Source: Plastoroseomonas hellenica (GTDB lineage Bacteria; Pseudomonadota; Alphaproteobacteria; Acetobacterales; Acetobacteraceae). Taken from it: 64,000 bases of DNA. The stretch lies in the NCBI RefSeq assembly GCF_018129085.1, contig NZ_JAAGBB010000016.1, forward strand, positions 83,678 to 147,677, read 5' to 3'. The stretch's first letter is position 1. Every line of letters begins with the position of its first letter. The notes beneath the pieces were generated by a model. The model did no database searches, had not been told where the DNA came from, and saw nothing but the letters and a program-made list of their open reading frames with translations. This document shows, in pieces, positions 34,175 through 42,988 of this stretch. Both the position numbers and the translations under genes were made by a program.

Positions 34175-35517
34175 GCCGCGAGCAGCCCGGCCAGGCGCGG
34201 CGCGCGTTCGAGGCCGGCGAGTCGGTCGAAGACCGCGCCGGCATCGATCGGCGCAGCGCCGGCGCAGTCGAGGAATTTCTCCCGCAACTCCGGCAAGGCG
34301 AGCGGGTCCTTGGCATTGCCGTGCGGGAAGCGGATCTCGCCGGAATCGAGCTCGCGGCCGGCGGTGGTGCGGATGCGCACGCGGTCGGTGAGCGCGAAGA
34401 TCGGCTCCACCGGGCATTGCGTGTCGACGGTGCCGATCCGGAGCTTGTCGAACTGTGCCTGCACCTCGGGCCGCGCGACGAAGCCGTCGGTCAGCTCCGC
34501 CAGGCCGACGCGCCGCGCGACGAGCGCCGCGGCCATCGCGAATTCCAGGCTGAACTTGGCCTCCAGGCCAGTCGCGGGGCGGTGGTTGCGGAGCATCGAG
34601 GCCTGGGTGGCGCCGACCGTCACCGCGATCTCCGTCACATCCTCGGGCCGGAGGTTCTCGCGCGCGGTCAGCGCGAGCATGCCGTCGATCGCACGATGCG
34701 TCGCGTAGCACATGGGGTAGCGCTTGATGGAGAGGCCGGCGTCGAGGATGCGCAGCGTTCGGCCGAGGGCGACCGAGCCCTCGCGATCCGCGCGCCCGGC
34801 GGGGGAGAGTGCCGCAAGGAAGCCCGCATGATGTTCCATGGCGTCCGGCGATGCCGTGAAGCCACGGGCTGCGAGCCGGACCGCCTCCACCGCCGCCGCT
34901 GCCGCGCGGCCGGCGTGGAAGGGCTTGGTCATGCTGCCGAAATTCGCGACCAGCCCGCTCGCCATGCTGCCCGCGAGCGCCACGGCATGCGCCGCGCGCC
35001 CGGCCTCCAGCCCGTTCAGATGCGCGAGCGCCGCGGCGGCGCCGACCGTGCCGAAGACGCCGGTCGGGTGCCAGCCCTTGCGGTGATGCGGATCGGGGTC
35101 GCGCGCGATCAGCTCGCCCCAGACCTCGTAGCCGATGAGATAGGCGCGGATCGCGGCGGCGCCGTCGACACCGAGGCGCTCGCCCTCCGCCAGGATCGCC
35201 GGCACCAGGACTGTCGAGGGATGGCCGCCGAGCGCCACGTCGTCATAGTCGAGCGCATGCGCGGCGGTGCCGTTGATCAGCGCCGCATCGGCGCTGTAGG
35301 CGCGATCGGGGCCGAGCAGGACGGTCGCTTCCTCGGCAGTGCCGCGTCGCTCCGCGAGCTGCGCGCGCAGCAGGCGCACCGCCGGTTCCTCGCGCCCTGC
35401 GATCATGGTGCCGATGGTGTCGATGAAGCCGGAGCGGATGATGGCGGCGGCATCCTCCGGCACCGCGTCGATACCAGGTGACGCGATATAGGCCGCGATC
35501 TGCTGCGTGAGGCCCAT
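34171..35517 (-). CDS. MmgE/PrpD family protein
   Basis: The 448-residue protein shows the MmgE/PrpD landmarks NGTAAHALDYDDV, GGHPSTVLVPAILA, GWHPTGVFGTVGAAAA and SMTKPFHAGRAA. The family includes 2-methylcitrate dehydratase (PrpD) and cis-aconitate decarboxylase-like enzymes, so a dehydration or decarboxylation of a tricarboxylate-type acid is expected. It sits between an enoyl-CoA hydratase (3 nt upstream) and a metallo-hydrolase (overlapping), with a TctC binding protein heading the run. An organic-acid uptake and degradation operon fits this, but no methylcitrate synthase is present. Confidence 0.9.
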   Translation of the reverse strand: MGLTQQIAAYIASPGIDAVPEDAAAIIRSGFIDTIGTMIAGREEPAVRLLRAQLAERRGTAEEATVLLGPDRAYSADAALINGTAAHALDYDDVALGGHPSTVLVPAILAEGERLGVDGAAAIRAYLIGYEVWGELIARDPDPHHRKGWHPTGVFGTVGAAAALAHLNGLEAGRAAHAVALAGSMASGLVANFGSMTKPFHAGRAAAAAVEAVRLAARGFTASPDAMEHHAGFLAALSPAGRADREGSVALGRTLRILDAGLSIKRYPMCYATHRAIDGMLALTARENLRPEDVTEIAVTVGATQASMLRNHRPATGLEAKFSLEFAMAAALVARRVGLAELTDGFVARPEVQAQFDKLRIGTVDTQCPVEPIFALTDRVRIRTTAGRELDSGEIRFPHGNAKDPLALPELREKFLDCAGAAPIDAGAVFDRLAGLERAPRLAGLLAA

Positions 35518-35520
35518 CGA

Positions 35521-36318
35521 TTATCTCCCCTTGAAGTCGGGCTTGCGCTTCTCGTTGAAGCTGCGCACGCCCTCCAGCCGATCCTCGGTGCCGACCAGCC
35601 GGTTATAGGCCTCGATCTCGAAGCGGAAGCCGGTGCGGACATCCATCTGGCCGCCATAGTGAATCGATTTCTTGGCCTGCCTGACGGAGAGCGGCGCATT
35701 GCCCGCGATCACCTCCGCGGTCTCGAGGGCGGCCGCCATCACCTCGCCCGGCTCGCAGACGCGATTGAGGATGCCCCACTCCTGCGCCTGCTCGGCGGAG
35801 AAGGGCTTGCCGGTCAGGATGATCTCCTTGGCGCGGCGCTCGCCCACCGCGCGCGGCAGGTTCTGGGTGCCACCGGCGCCGGGCATGATGCCGATCGTCA
35901 CTTCGGTCAGCGCGAAGCGCGCGGCGCTGCTGCCATAGGCGAAGTCGCAGGCCAGCACCATTTCCAGCCCGCCCGCATAGGCATGGCCGTTCACCGCCGC
36001 GATCACCGGGATCGGGCAATCCATCAGGGCCCAATAGGCACGCTCGAAGATCTCGTGCTGGCGCTGCCAGGCATCGTCCGTCATGCCGTTGCGCTCCTTG
36101 AGGTCGCCGCCGGCGCAGAAGATCCGGTCGCCAGCGCCGGTCAGGATCACCGCGCGCACGTCGCGCGCATCTTCGGTCAAGGCGGTCCAACAGGCGAGCA
36201 GGTCGCGGCCCATCTGGGTGTTCAGCGCATTGGCGACCGCCGGGCGGTTGAGCCGCACCACGAGCACGCGCGGCGATGCGCGTTCCAGCGCGATGGTCTC
36301 ATAGGATGGATCGCTCAT
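35521..36318 (-). CDS. Enoyl-CoA hydratase/isomerase family protein
   Basis: The 265-residue crotonase-fold protein has oxyanion-hole segments (GDRIFCAGGDLKE and NGHAYAGGLEMVLACDFAYGS) and the catalytic region LTEVTIGIMPGAGGTQNLPRAVGERRAKEII. Both active-site glutamates of hydratases (in TEVTIG and RAKEII) appear to be kept, so hydratase activity is likely. The C-terminus is short and polar. It lies between TctC (134 nt upstream in the direction of transcription) and MmgE/PrpD (3 nt downstream), consistent with beta-oxidation-like handling of an imported acid after CoA activation, although no CoA ligase or transferase is seen. Confidence 0.93.
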   Translation of the reverse strand: MSDPSYETIALERASPRVLVVRLNRPAVANALNTQMGRDLLACWTALTEDARDVRAVILTGAGDRIFCAGGDLKERNGMTDDAWQRQHEIFERAYWALMDCPIPVIAAVNGHAYAGGLEMVLACDFAYGSSAARFALTEVTIGIMPGAGGTQNLPRAVGERRAKEIILTGKPFSAEQAQEWGILNRVCEPGEVMAAALETAEVIAGNAPLSVRQAKKSIHYGGQMDVRTGFRFEIEAYNRLVGTEDRLEGVRSFNEKRKPDFKGR

Positions 36319-36452
36319 CGGCTTCCTCGCGGCATGGTGCCCGCGCCCACGCCCATGTTCTTCTTGCGGGATGACGGGGCATTGAAGACCCCGTACCGTG
36401 GTGCGTCAACGCGGCGCGGACGGCCCGCCACCCATGAGCAACTGATCACGAA

Positions 36453-37424
36453 TCAGTTGTTCAGGCGGATATTCGCCGTCTGGATGATGCGACGGAAATT
36501 CGCGCTCTGCCCGCGCAGGTAATCCGCGAAGGCCTCGCCGGTGCGCTGATCGGGCTCGATGCCGATGGCGGAGAGCCGCTCCCGCGCGTCATTCGCGTCC
36601 ATGGCCCGTACGATCGCCTGCTCCAGCGCGGCGAGGATCGGGCGTGGCGTACCGGCTGGCGCCGCGACGCCGACCCAGGCACCGACATCGAATTCGGGCA
36701 CGTTCATCGCCTGGGCGATCGCGGGAATCCCGGGTGCGAGCGAAGTGCCGCGCGCTAGCGACACGCCATAGGCGCGGAGCGTGCCGGCACGGACCAGCGC
36801 CTGTGTCGAAGCCAAGGTCTCGATGCTGTAGGTCACCTGCCCCGCCACCACGGCGGTGAGCGACGGGGCGCTGCCCTGGAAGGGGATGTGCTCTGCCTGC
36901 AGACGGAGCGCCACGTTGAACCATTCGATGATCAGATGCGCGCTGGCGCCGGTCCCGGAGGAGCCGAAGGTGTATTCCCCCGGGCGCGCCCGGATGGCCG
37001 CCACGAATTCCTGGACCGTGGTCGCCGGGAAAGCGGGGTTGGTGACCAGCACATAGGGCGAGATGCCGGCCATCGCGATCGGCGCGAAGTCGCGCTCCGG
37101 ATCGTAGGCGGTGCGCTGCAGCAGCGGATTGATGGTGTAGGGCCCGGCCGAGGCCGCGAGCAGCGTGTAGCCGTCGGGCGCGGATTTCGCGACCGCATCG
37201 GTGCCGATCATGCCGCCGGCACCGGCCCGGTTCTCGGCCACCACGGGCTGGCCAAGGACTTCGGACAGCTTCTGGGCAATGAGGCGGCCAGCCAAGTCCG
37301 TCGCCTGCCCTGGCGGCCAGGGCACGATCATGCGGATCGGGCGATTGGGATAGGTCTGGGCGGCGGCGAAACCCATGCTCAAACCCAGCGCGGCCGCAGC
37401 CAGCAACACAACGCGACGGAACAT
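36453..37424 (-). CDS. TctC/Bug substrate-binding protein
   Basis: The 323-residue protein has a Sec signal peptide (MFRRVVLLAAAALGLSMGFA, cleavage near AAA), then YPNRPIRMIVPWPPGQATDLAGR, the Bug opening. KSAPDGYTLLAASAG, YTFGSSGTGASAHLII and HIPFQGSAPSLTAVVAG follow. The ATG at 37424 begins the signal peptide. It heads the leftward run of enoyl-CoA hydratase, MmgE/PrpD and metallo-hydrolase genes, and so probably delivers the substrate of that pathway. It lies downstream of MITE copy 3 and has no TctAB partner in the window. Confidence 0.92.
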   Translation of the reverse strand: MFRRVVLLAAAALGLSMGFAAAQTYPNRPIRMIVPWPPGQATDLAGRLIAQKLSEVLGQPVVAENRAGAGGMIGTDAVAKSAPDGYTLLAASAGPYTINPLLQRTAYDPERDFAPIAMAGISPYVLVTNPAFPATTVQEFVAAIRARPGEYTFGSSGTGASAHLIIEWFNVALRLQAEHIPFQGSAPSLTAVVAGQVTYSIETLASTQALVRAGTLRAYGVSLARGTSLAPGIPAIAQAMNVPEFDVGAWVGVAAPAGTPRPILAALEQAIVRAMDANDARERLSAIGIEPDQRTGEAFADYLRGQSANFRRIIQTANIRLNN

Positions 37425-37541
37425 CCGTAACCTCCGGTGCGTCCCGCGCGTGTCAGGCGCGCGCGGTTGCATCCGGCGGCGTCACGGGATCACGCGGCAG
37501 AGGCTATCCTGCTGCCGCACGCCCGCCAAGCAACCCGCTCA

Positions 37542-37703
37542 GAGGCCGTTTGGAAATGGCGACGGCGGAGGGCGGCGAGGGATTTTTCGTCCCTGGCGCG
37601 GCGGCTGACGCGGCCGATGCTGGTGGCATCGGCGAGGAAGACGGCGCGGCAGGGGCGGGAAAAGACCCGCCAGACCGACCCGCCGCTGTTTTCAAACGGC
37701 CTC
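37542..37703 (+). mobile_element. MITE-like inverted-repeat element, copy 3
   Basis: This 162-bp copy begins GAGGCCGTTTGGAAA and ends TTTTCAAACGGCCTC. Its flanking triplets are TCA (37539-37541) and TTA (37704-37706): both fit TNA but are no longer identical, so one has probably mutated. The right TTA is the TAA stop of the small YAPPP-repeat gene read on the minus strand. The central hairpin has one change (GCTGGTGGC instead of GCTGGTTGC). It lies antisense to both neighbouring genes. Confidence 0.83.
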
Positions 37704-38015
37704 TTAGTAGGGCTTGTAGGCCACGGCCGGCGGCGGCGCGTAATAAGCCGGGGGCGGCGGCGCGTAGTAGACGCGCGGCGGCGGCGCGTAATAGACCGGC
37801 GGCGGCGGCGGGGCGTAGTAAACCGGCGGCGGAGCCGCGAGAGCGCCGCCCACGATCGCGCCGAGCGCGAGGCCGCCGACGATGCCGGCGGCAACGGCGC
37901 CGCCGCCATGGTAGTGGCCGCGCCGCCAGTAGCCTGCCTCAGCCGGTGCGGCCATGGCAGCGGTGCCCAGAAGGGCGGCGCCTGCGATCAGGCCGAAGCG
38001 TTGCGAGCGGGTCAT
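37704..38015 (-). CDS. Small exported Gly-zipper/Tyr-Pro-repeat protein
   Basis: This 103-residue protein has a signal peptide (MTRSQRFGLIAGAALLGTAA, cleavage after AEA), a short basic-aromatic patch YWRRGHYHGGG, and a Gly/Ala-rich helix resembling a glycine zipper (AAGIVGGLALGAIVGGALA). The C-terminal third consists of repeated YYAPPP units. Similar small proteins are common in alphaproteobacterial envelopes, but their role is unknown; the Pro/Tyr tail suggests a cell-wall or outer-membrane surface location. It sits upstream of a TctC gene with MITE copy 3 between them. The longer frame running in from 39050 is coincidental. Confidence 0.8.
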   Translation of the reverse strand: MTRSQRFGLIAGAALLGTAAMAAPAEAGYWRRGHYHGGGAVAAGIVGGLALGAIVGGALAAPPPVYYAPPPPPVYYAPPPRVYYAPPPPAYYAPPPAVAYKPY

Positions 38016-38219
38016 TGGTGCATTCTCCACGCTGAAGCAGCAATCATCAGCCGAGCGAGAATCGACGTTCGCCGTGGCAATTTCAAGGCGATTCAGGGCC
38101 CAAGGCGCCATACATCGTGTAACGCACGCGATTGTGTTCCGATATCGATACGAGCGAGCCCCTAACCCTCCGGCCCCGCCATCGGCATCATCCCGTGCCA
38201 ATAGACCGGGAGAATCGTC

Positions 38220-39188
38220 ATGCCGACGCGCCGCGCCATCGGCCTTGCCTTGCCTGCCCTCATCGCCGCGCGTGCCGCCAAAGCACAGGCCCCCTTCCCC
38301 GATCGGCCCGTACGCGTGCTGGTCGGCTTCGCGGCCGGCGGCGCCACGGACGGCGCCATGCGCGCGGTGGCGCCGCGCTGGGGCGAGCTGCTGGGCCAGA
38401 CCGTGGTGGTGGACAACCGCGGCGGCGCCGGCGGCAACATCGCGACCGAAGCGGTGATCCGTGCCCCTGCCGATGGCCTGACCCTGCTGCTCGGCACCAT
38501 CGGGCCGATGGTGGTGAACCCGGTCGCCGGCTCGCTCGCCTTCGATCCGATGGCCGACCTGATGCCGGTCGCGCCGCTGGTGTTCCAGCTCGGCGTGCTG
38601 GTGGTCCCGGCAGCCAAGCCCTGGCGCAGCCTCGGCGACCTGATCGCGGAGGCGAAGCGGCAGCCGGGCGTGCTGAACTGGGGCTATTCGGGCATCGGCA
38701 CCTCCGGCCACTTGGCCGCGCTGCTGATGGACAGGCTCGCCGGCATCCAGACCGTGGGCGTCGCCTATCGTGGCGGCGGCCCGCTGATGACCGATCTCGT
38801 CGCGGAGCGGCTCGACTACGCCTTCTCCACCGCGCCGCCGGCGATGCCGCAGATCGAAAGCGGGCGGCTCCGGGCGCTGGCGGTCCCGGCGACCCGCCGC
38901 GCCGCCTTCTTGCCGGATACCCCGACCGTCGTGGAGGCCGGGCTGCCGGGCTTCGACGTCGGCAATGTCTACGGCATCCTGGCGCCGCGCGGCACGCCGC
39001 CGGCCGCCATCGCCCGCCTCGCTTCCACGCTGCGCGAGGCGCTCGGCCATGCCGGGACCGTCGCGGCGCTGCGCCGCCAGGGGCTGGAGCCGGCGCCGGG
39101 TGGGCCGGAGGATTACGCCGCTACGCTCCGCGCCGACCAGGCGCGTTTCGTGCCGCTGGTGCGTGACGCCGGTATTAGGGTGGAGTGA
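38220..39188 (+). CDS. TctC/Bug substrate-binding protein
   Basis: The 322-residue protein has a short twin-arginine-like leader (PTRRAIGLALPALIAARAAKA) followed by FPDRPVRVLVGFAAGGATDGAM, a slightly divergent Bug opening. RAPADGLTLLLGTIG, LNWGYSGIGTSGHLAALL and VAYRGGGPLMTDLVAER confirm the family. It is the fifth such gene in this window. It overlaps the 3' end of the convergent MFS gene by 14 nt. No enzyme gene is obviously linked to it, so its ligand is open. Confidence 0.92.
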   Translation: MPTRRAIGLALPALIAARAAKAQAPFPDRPVRVLVGFAAGGATDGAMRAVAPRWGELLGQTVVVDNRGGAGGNIATEAVIRAPADGLTLLLGTIGPMVVNPVAGSLAFDPMADLMPVAPLVFQLGVLVVPAAKPWRSLGDLIAEAKRQPGVLNWGYSGIGTSGHLAALLMDRLAGIQTVGVAYRGGGPLMTDLVAERLDYAFSTAPPAMPQIESGRLRALAVPATRRAAFLPDTPTVVEAGLPGFDVGNVYGILAPRGTPPAAIARLASTLREALGHAGTVAALRRQGLEPAPGGPEDYAATLRADQARFVPLVRDAGIRVE

Positions 39189-40371
39189 TCTCCGTCCGGC
39201 GATGGGCGCGCCAGGCGACCGCCGCGCCTGCCAGCGGCAGCGCTGCCAGCACCGCGAAGGCCAGCGCGTAGGAGCCGACAGCGGCGAAGATCGCCGCGAA
39301 CAGCGTCGGCCCCGTCACCACGCCCGCGAAGGTCACCGACAGCACCGCCCCGGTCGCGTGGCCCGACCCGCCGGGCGGCGCGAGGCGCGACGCCTCCGCC
39401 AGCATCACCCCGTTCCAGCCGGCGGCGCAGAGGCCGAGCAGGCAGAGCATCGGCGCCAACGCCGCCATCGGCCAGCCGGTTGTGAGCGGCAGCGGCAGCA
39501 ACATCGCCGCCGTCATCAGCCCGAGCCCCGCCAGCACCTTGAGGCCCGATCGCATGCGATCCGCCATCCAGGCCCAGAGGATGCGCCCGAAGGCGCCCGT
39601 GATCTGCAAGGCGGCAGCGAGCACCCCTGCCACCACCGGGCTCCAGCCGAATTCCTCGACCAGCATCGTCACCGCATAGGCGCCGAGTGCCAACTGCGCC
39701 GCCGAATAGAGCGCGCCGATGATCGCGACCGAAGCAAGCCCCGGGCGGGCGCGCAGCAGCGACAGCCCGCCCCCCGCACCGCGCAGCGGCGCCGCCGGGT
39801 TGCGCGCGGCATCCCAGTGCCGTCGGAACAGCCCAAGGGCCAGCGTCATCGCCAACAGCACCGTGGCGACCGCCAGCGCCGCCCCGCGCCAACCGATCGC
39901 GATCGCGAGGCCCGGCAGCACGAGCCCGGCCAGCGCCGCGCCGAACGGCACGCCCATCTGCTTGATGCCGTAGACCAGGTTGCGCCGGCCGGCCGGCGTC
40001 ATGCGGCTCAGCACCATCGACGCCGCCGGATTGGTCAGCCCATAGCCGGCCCCGATCAGCACCGAACCCAGCACCGCGCCCGGCAGCCCGCCGAGCGCGA
40101 TGAGCACGCAACCCGCCGCGCCCGCCGCCACCGCCACCTGGCTGCCCCGCGCCGGGCCCCAGCGCCCGATCAGCCCGCCGGCGATCGAGGAGACCAGCGC
40201 CGCGGCGATATAGATCGCCGCGACCTGATGCCCGATCCAATGCGGCTCCACCCCCAGGTCGCGCAACGCGAAGGGCGCCAGCACCGGCAGGATGAAGACC
40301 GCAAAAGTCGCCAGCCCCTGCGTGGCCGTGGTCGCCACCAGCGCGGCCGTGAGCCCGGAGGCGTGGGCCAT
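39175..40371 (-). CDS. MFS transporter
   Basis: The roughly 398-residue protein has twelve hydrophobic segments and the MFS loop signature after helix 2 (GGLIGRWGPARGSQVAV). Glycine-rich helix 5-type GLVLPGLAIAIGWRGAALAV and a charged central loop (RRHWDAARNPAAPLRG) separate the two halves. The ATG at 40371 starts a typical short cytoplasmic N-terminus; the upstream in-frame extension runs into hairpin repeats and is rejected. Its substrate is unknown. It converges on a TctC gene with a 14-nt overlap and is preceded by a cluster of strong hairpins. Confidence 0.88.
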   Translation of the reverse strand: MAHASGLTAALVATTATQGLATFAVFILPVLAPFALRDLGVEPHWIGHQVAAIYIAAALVSSIAGGLIGRWGPARGSQVAVAAGAAGCVLIALGGLPGAVLGSVLIGAGYGLTNPAASMVLSRMTPAGRRNLVYGIKQMGVPFGAALAGLVLPGLAIAIGWRGAALAVATVLLAMTLALGLFRRHWDAARNPAAPLRGAGGGLSLLRARPGLASVAIIGALYSAAQLALGAYAVTMLVEEFGWSPVVAGVLAAALQITGAFGRILWAWMADRMRSGLKVLAGLGLMTAAMLLPLPLTTGWPMAALAPMLCLLGLCAAGWNGVMLAEASRLAPPGGSGHATGAVLSVTFAGVVTGPTLFAAIFAAVGSYALAFAVLAALPLAGAAVAWRAHRRTEITPP

Positions 40372-40381
40372 GTCAGGCAGC

Positions 40382-40585
40382 CCGGAAGGGGCTTTGCCCC
40401 TCCCGGCCCCACCCCACCAGGAGGATAGATCCTCCTGGACCTGCTTCACTTGGCGCCCTGATGGCCAAGGGGGCCGCCCACTTCGGGGCGGCCCCCTTGG
40501 CCATCAGGGCTCTAAACGTAAACGGGGTCGAGGCGCCTGTAGGCTCCTCGCGGGTGGGGTCCGGGGAGGGCAGCGCCCTCCCCGG
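40382..40585. repeat. Cluster of four strong palindromes between the aldehyde dehydrogenase and MFS genes
   Basis: Four hairpins lie in 204 bp. The first, 40382-40406, is [15 protein letters not shown] with a TTT loop. The second, 40417-40438, is a perfect CCAGGAGGAT/ATCCTCCTGG. The third, 40455-40510, is a perfect 25-bp inverted repeat with a 6-nt ACTTCG loop, starting GCCCTGATGGCCAAGG. The fourth, 40561-40585, is a perfect CCGGGGAGGGC/GCCCTCCCCGG just after the aldehyde dehydrogenase stop and may terminate it. They look like REP-type palindromes or stacked terminators; none resembles the MITE family. Confidence 0.8.
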
Positions 40586-40593
40586 GATACCCC

Positions 40594-42027
40594 TCACAGC
40601 CCAGCCTGGCTCACGAACTTGGTGTTGAGATAGGCCTCGATCGCCTCGGTGCCGCCTTCGCTGCCGTAGCCGCTGTCCTTGATGCCGCCGAAGGGCACTT
40701 CGGGCAAAGCGAGGCCGAGGTGGTTGATCGTCATCATGCCGCTCTCGACCTTCGCCGCGATCGCGTTCGCGGTCTTGGCCGAACGGGTGAAGGCGTAGGA
40801 GGCGAGGCCGTAAGGCAGCCGGTTCGCTTCCTCCACCACCTCGTCGAAATCCTTGAAGCGGGAGATCATGGCGACCGGGCCGAAGGGCTCCTCGTTCATG
40901 ATGCGCGCGCTCTTCGGCACGCCGGTCATGACGGTCGGCTGGTAGAAATAGCCCTTGTTGCCGATGCGCTCGCCGCCGGTGTGGATCTCGGCGCCGTTCT
41001 TGCGCGCATCCGCCACCAGACCATCCACCGCCGGGATGCGGCGGTCATGGGCGAGCGGGCCCATCTGGGTCCCCTCCTCCATGCCGGAGCCCACCTTCAG
41101 GGCGCGGGCGGCGGCGACGAACTTCTCGACGAACGGCTCGTAGAGCGCATCCTGCACCAGGAAGCGGGTCGGGCTGACGCAGACCTGGCCGGCATTGCGG
41201 AACTTCGCCCCAGCCAGGGTGCGCGCCGCGAGGTCGAGGTCGGCATCGTCGAAGACGATCGCCGGTGCATGGCCGCCGAGTTCCATCGTGGCGCGCTTCA
41301 TGTGCTTGCCGGCGAGGGCTGCCAGCAGCTTGCCGACCGGGGTGGAGCCGGTGAAGGTCACCTTCCGGATGACCGGATGCGCGATCAGGTATTCGCTGAT
41401 CTCACCCGGCACGCCGTAGACGAGGCTGACGACGCCCTTCGGCAGGCCGGCATCGAGAAAGGCCTGGATCAGCGCGGCCGGGGAAGCCGGGGTCTCCTCC
41501 GGCGCCTTGACGATGATCGAGCAGCCGGTGGCGAGTGCCGCCGAGAGCTTGCGCACCACCTGATTGATCGGGAAGTTCCAGGGCGTGAAGGCGGCGACGG
41601 GGCCGACCGGCTCCTTCACGACGAGCTGGTAGACGCCCTCGGCGCGGGCCGGAATGACGCGGCCATAGGCGCGGCGGGCTTCCTCGGCGAACCAGTCGAT
41701 GACGTCGGCGCCGGCCAGCACTTCCATTTTCGCCTCGGGCAGCGGCTTGCCCTGCTCCAGGGTCATCAGCTTGGCGATTTCGTCGGCGCGGGAGCGGAAG
41801 ATGTCGGCGGCCTTGCGCATCAGCTTGGAGCGCTCGAAGGCGGAGACCTTGCGCCAGGTGGCGAAGCCGGCCTCGGCGGCTTCCAGCGCCTCGTCGAGAT
41901 CATCGGTGCTGGCATGGGCGACCTTGCCGATCACTTCTTCGGTCGCCGGGTTGAGCACGGGGATGGTGCGGCCGGAGCGCGCCTGGCGCCACTCGCCGGC
42001 GATGTGCAGCAGGGTATCGCGATACAT
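40594..42027 (-). CDS. gabD: NAD(P)-dependent succinate-semialdehyde dehydrogenase-like aldehyde dehydrogenase
   Basis: The 477-residue protein is a full-length aldehyde dehydrogenase: cofactor block [23 protein letters not shown], the catalytic glutamate in MELGGHAP, the nucleophilic cysteine in [12 protein letters not shown], and the C-terminal [10 protein letters not shown] and [11 protein letters not shown]. Closest by eye are succinate-semialdehyde and alpha-ketoglutarate-semialdehyde dehydrogenases. The start ATG 42027 has AGGAGG at the proper distance; another ATG two codons upstream is too close to that site. It stands between MITE copy 4 upstream and the palindrome cluster downstream. 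The gene name is a best guess. Confidence 0.85.
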   Translation of the reverse strand: MYRDTLLHIAGEWRQARSGRTIPVLNPATEEVIGKVAHASTDDLDEALEAAEAGFATWRKVSAFERSKLMRKAADIFRSRADEIAKLMTLEQGKPLPEAKMEVLAGADVIDWFAEEARRAYGRVIPARAEGVYQLVVKEPVGPVAAFTPWNFPINQVVRKLSAALATGCSIIVKAPEETPASPAALIQAFLDAGLPKGVVSLVYGVPGEISEYLIAHPVIRKVTFTGSTPVGKLLAALAGKHMKRATMELGGHAPAIVFDDADLDLAARTLAGAKFRNAGQVCVSPTRFLVQDALYEPFVEKFVAAARALKVGSGMEEGTQMGPLAHDRRIPAVDGLVADARKNGAEIHTGGERIGNKGYFYQPTVMTGVPKSARIMNEEPFGPVAMISRFKDFDEVVEEANRLPYGLASYAFTRSAKTANAIAAKVESGMMTINHLGLALPEVPFGGIKDSGYGSEGGTEAIEAYLNTKFVSQAGL

Positions 42028-42131
42028 ACGCATCTCCTCCTGGCCGCTTCGGTACGGCCCTCTCGGAGGAGAGTCCTAGAAGCCCGCGGGCGGGACGTCC
42101 ACCCGGGGCGGGGGACATCCGCGAGCCCTTG

Positions 42132-42295
42132 GAGACCGTTCGGGAATGGCGGGCGGGCGGAGGGCTGGCGAGGGATTTTTCGTCCCTGGCGTGTCGGCCG
42201 AGGCAGCCGATGCTGGTCGCATCCGCGAGGAAGCCGGCGCGGCAGGGGCGGAAAGGACCTGCCGGGCCTACCCGCCGGCATTTCCAAACGGATTC
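42132..42295 (+). mobile_element. MITE-like inverted-repeat element, copy 4 (decayed ends)
   Basis: This 164-bp copy begins GAGACCGTTCGGGAATGG and ends CATTTCCAAACGGATTC, so one terminus has drifted from GTCTC to GATTC. The flanking triplets are TTG (42129-42131) and TTA (42296-42298), only partly matching. Central and sub-terminal conserved blocks remain, with one change in the hairpin stem (GCATCC). It is the only copy not touching a stop codon: DedA ends 57 nt away. It is probably the oldest insertion. Confidence 0.8.
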
Positions 42296-42355
42296 TTAGA
42301 CGCCGCCGGCTGGCCGCATTCACGGCCTCGGGCCGGTCGTCAACCGGCCCGTCGA

Positions 42356-42988
42356 CTATGCGTCGGCCTTCTCCGGCGCATGCTCGGCCGCGGCGATGGT
42401 GGCGGCGCGGGCCTCGGCGGCCTGCTCGCGCGCCAGCCGTGCCGCACGGCGGCGGGCCAGGACGAAGCGGAAGACGAAGAACAGGAAGACCGTCAGGCCG
42501 ATGCCGCCGATGCCGTAGACAAGCTGCTGCGGGGTGAAGAGCCCGGCGACGAACCAGCCTACCCAGACGAAGGAAGCCGCCCAGATGCCAGCGGCGAAGA
42601 AATTCAGGAAGGCGAAGCGGCGGTGGTCCATGCCCGCGATGCCGCAGGCGGCGGAGGCGACGTTGCGGATGCCGTAGGCGAAACGGAAGGTCAGCACGAA
42701 GAGGGCGCCGTAGCGTTCCAGGAAGCTGGTCGCGACGGCGACGCGCTTCTCCGCCCCGGGGATGCGCTTCAGGGCGCGGGCGCCATAGCGCCGGCCGAGG
42801 AAGAACCAGGTCTGGTCGCCCGCGTAGGACCCGGCCCAGACCGCGAACATGAGGATCCAGGGGTCCACCGCGCCGGTGTGCTTCCCGGCCGCGGCGGCGA
42901 AGAGCACGAAGGTCTCCCCCTCAAAGAAGGCCCAGCCAGCGGCGACCAGATAGGCGAGCGCCCCGTATTCGGCCCAGAATTCGGCCAT
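42356..42988 (-). CDS. DedA family membrane protein
   Basis: The 210-residue protein has the DedA-type topology: a hydrophobic start, the conserved acidic FFEGETFVLFAAAAG, and GDQTWFFLGRRYGARAL. The basic re-entrant segment RFAYGIRNVASAACGIAGM is followed by two transmembrane helices and an Ala/Arg-rich tail. DedA proteins are undecaprenyl-phosphate or phospholipid flippases important for membrane homeostasis. The ATG at 42988 is chosen because it directly precedes conserved sequence; an in-frame extension upstream to 43177 lacks family features. It stands between MITE copy 4 and a tandem repeat at the helicase 3' end. Confidence 0.87.
   Translation of the reverse strand: MAEFWAEYGALAYLVAAGWAFFEGETFVLFAAAAGKHTGAVDPWILMFAVWAGSYAGDQTWFFLGRRYGARALKRIPGAEKRVAVATSFLERYGALFVLTFRFAYGIRNVASAACGIAGMDHRRFAFLNFFAAGIWAASFVWVGWFVAGLFTPQQLVYGIGGIGLTVFLFFVFRFVLARRRAARLAREQAAEARAATIAAAEHAPEKADA

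Noticed and set aside
34175..34711. A longer form of the metallo-hydrolase
   Set aside because: The extra part is the MmgE/PrpD gene read in another frame; the ATG at 34174 overlaps the MmgE stop as in a normal operon.
38016..39050. A 448-residue protein ending in the YAPPP-repeat tail
   Set aside because: Its first three quarters are antisense to the TctC gene at 38220-39188; the real product is the 103-residue exported protein.
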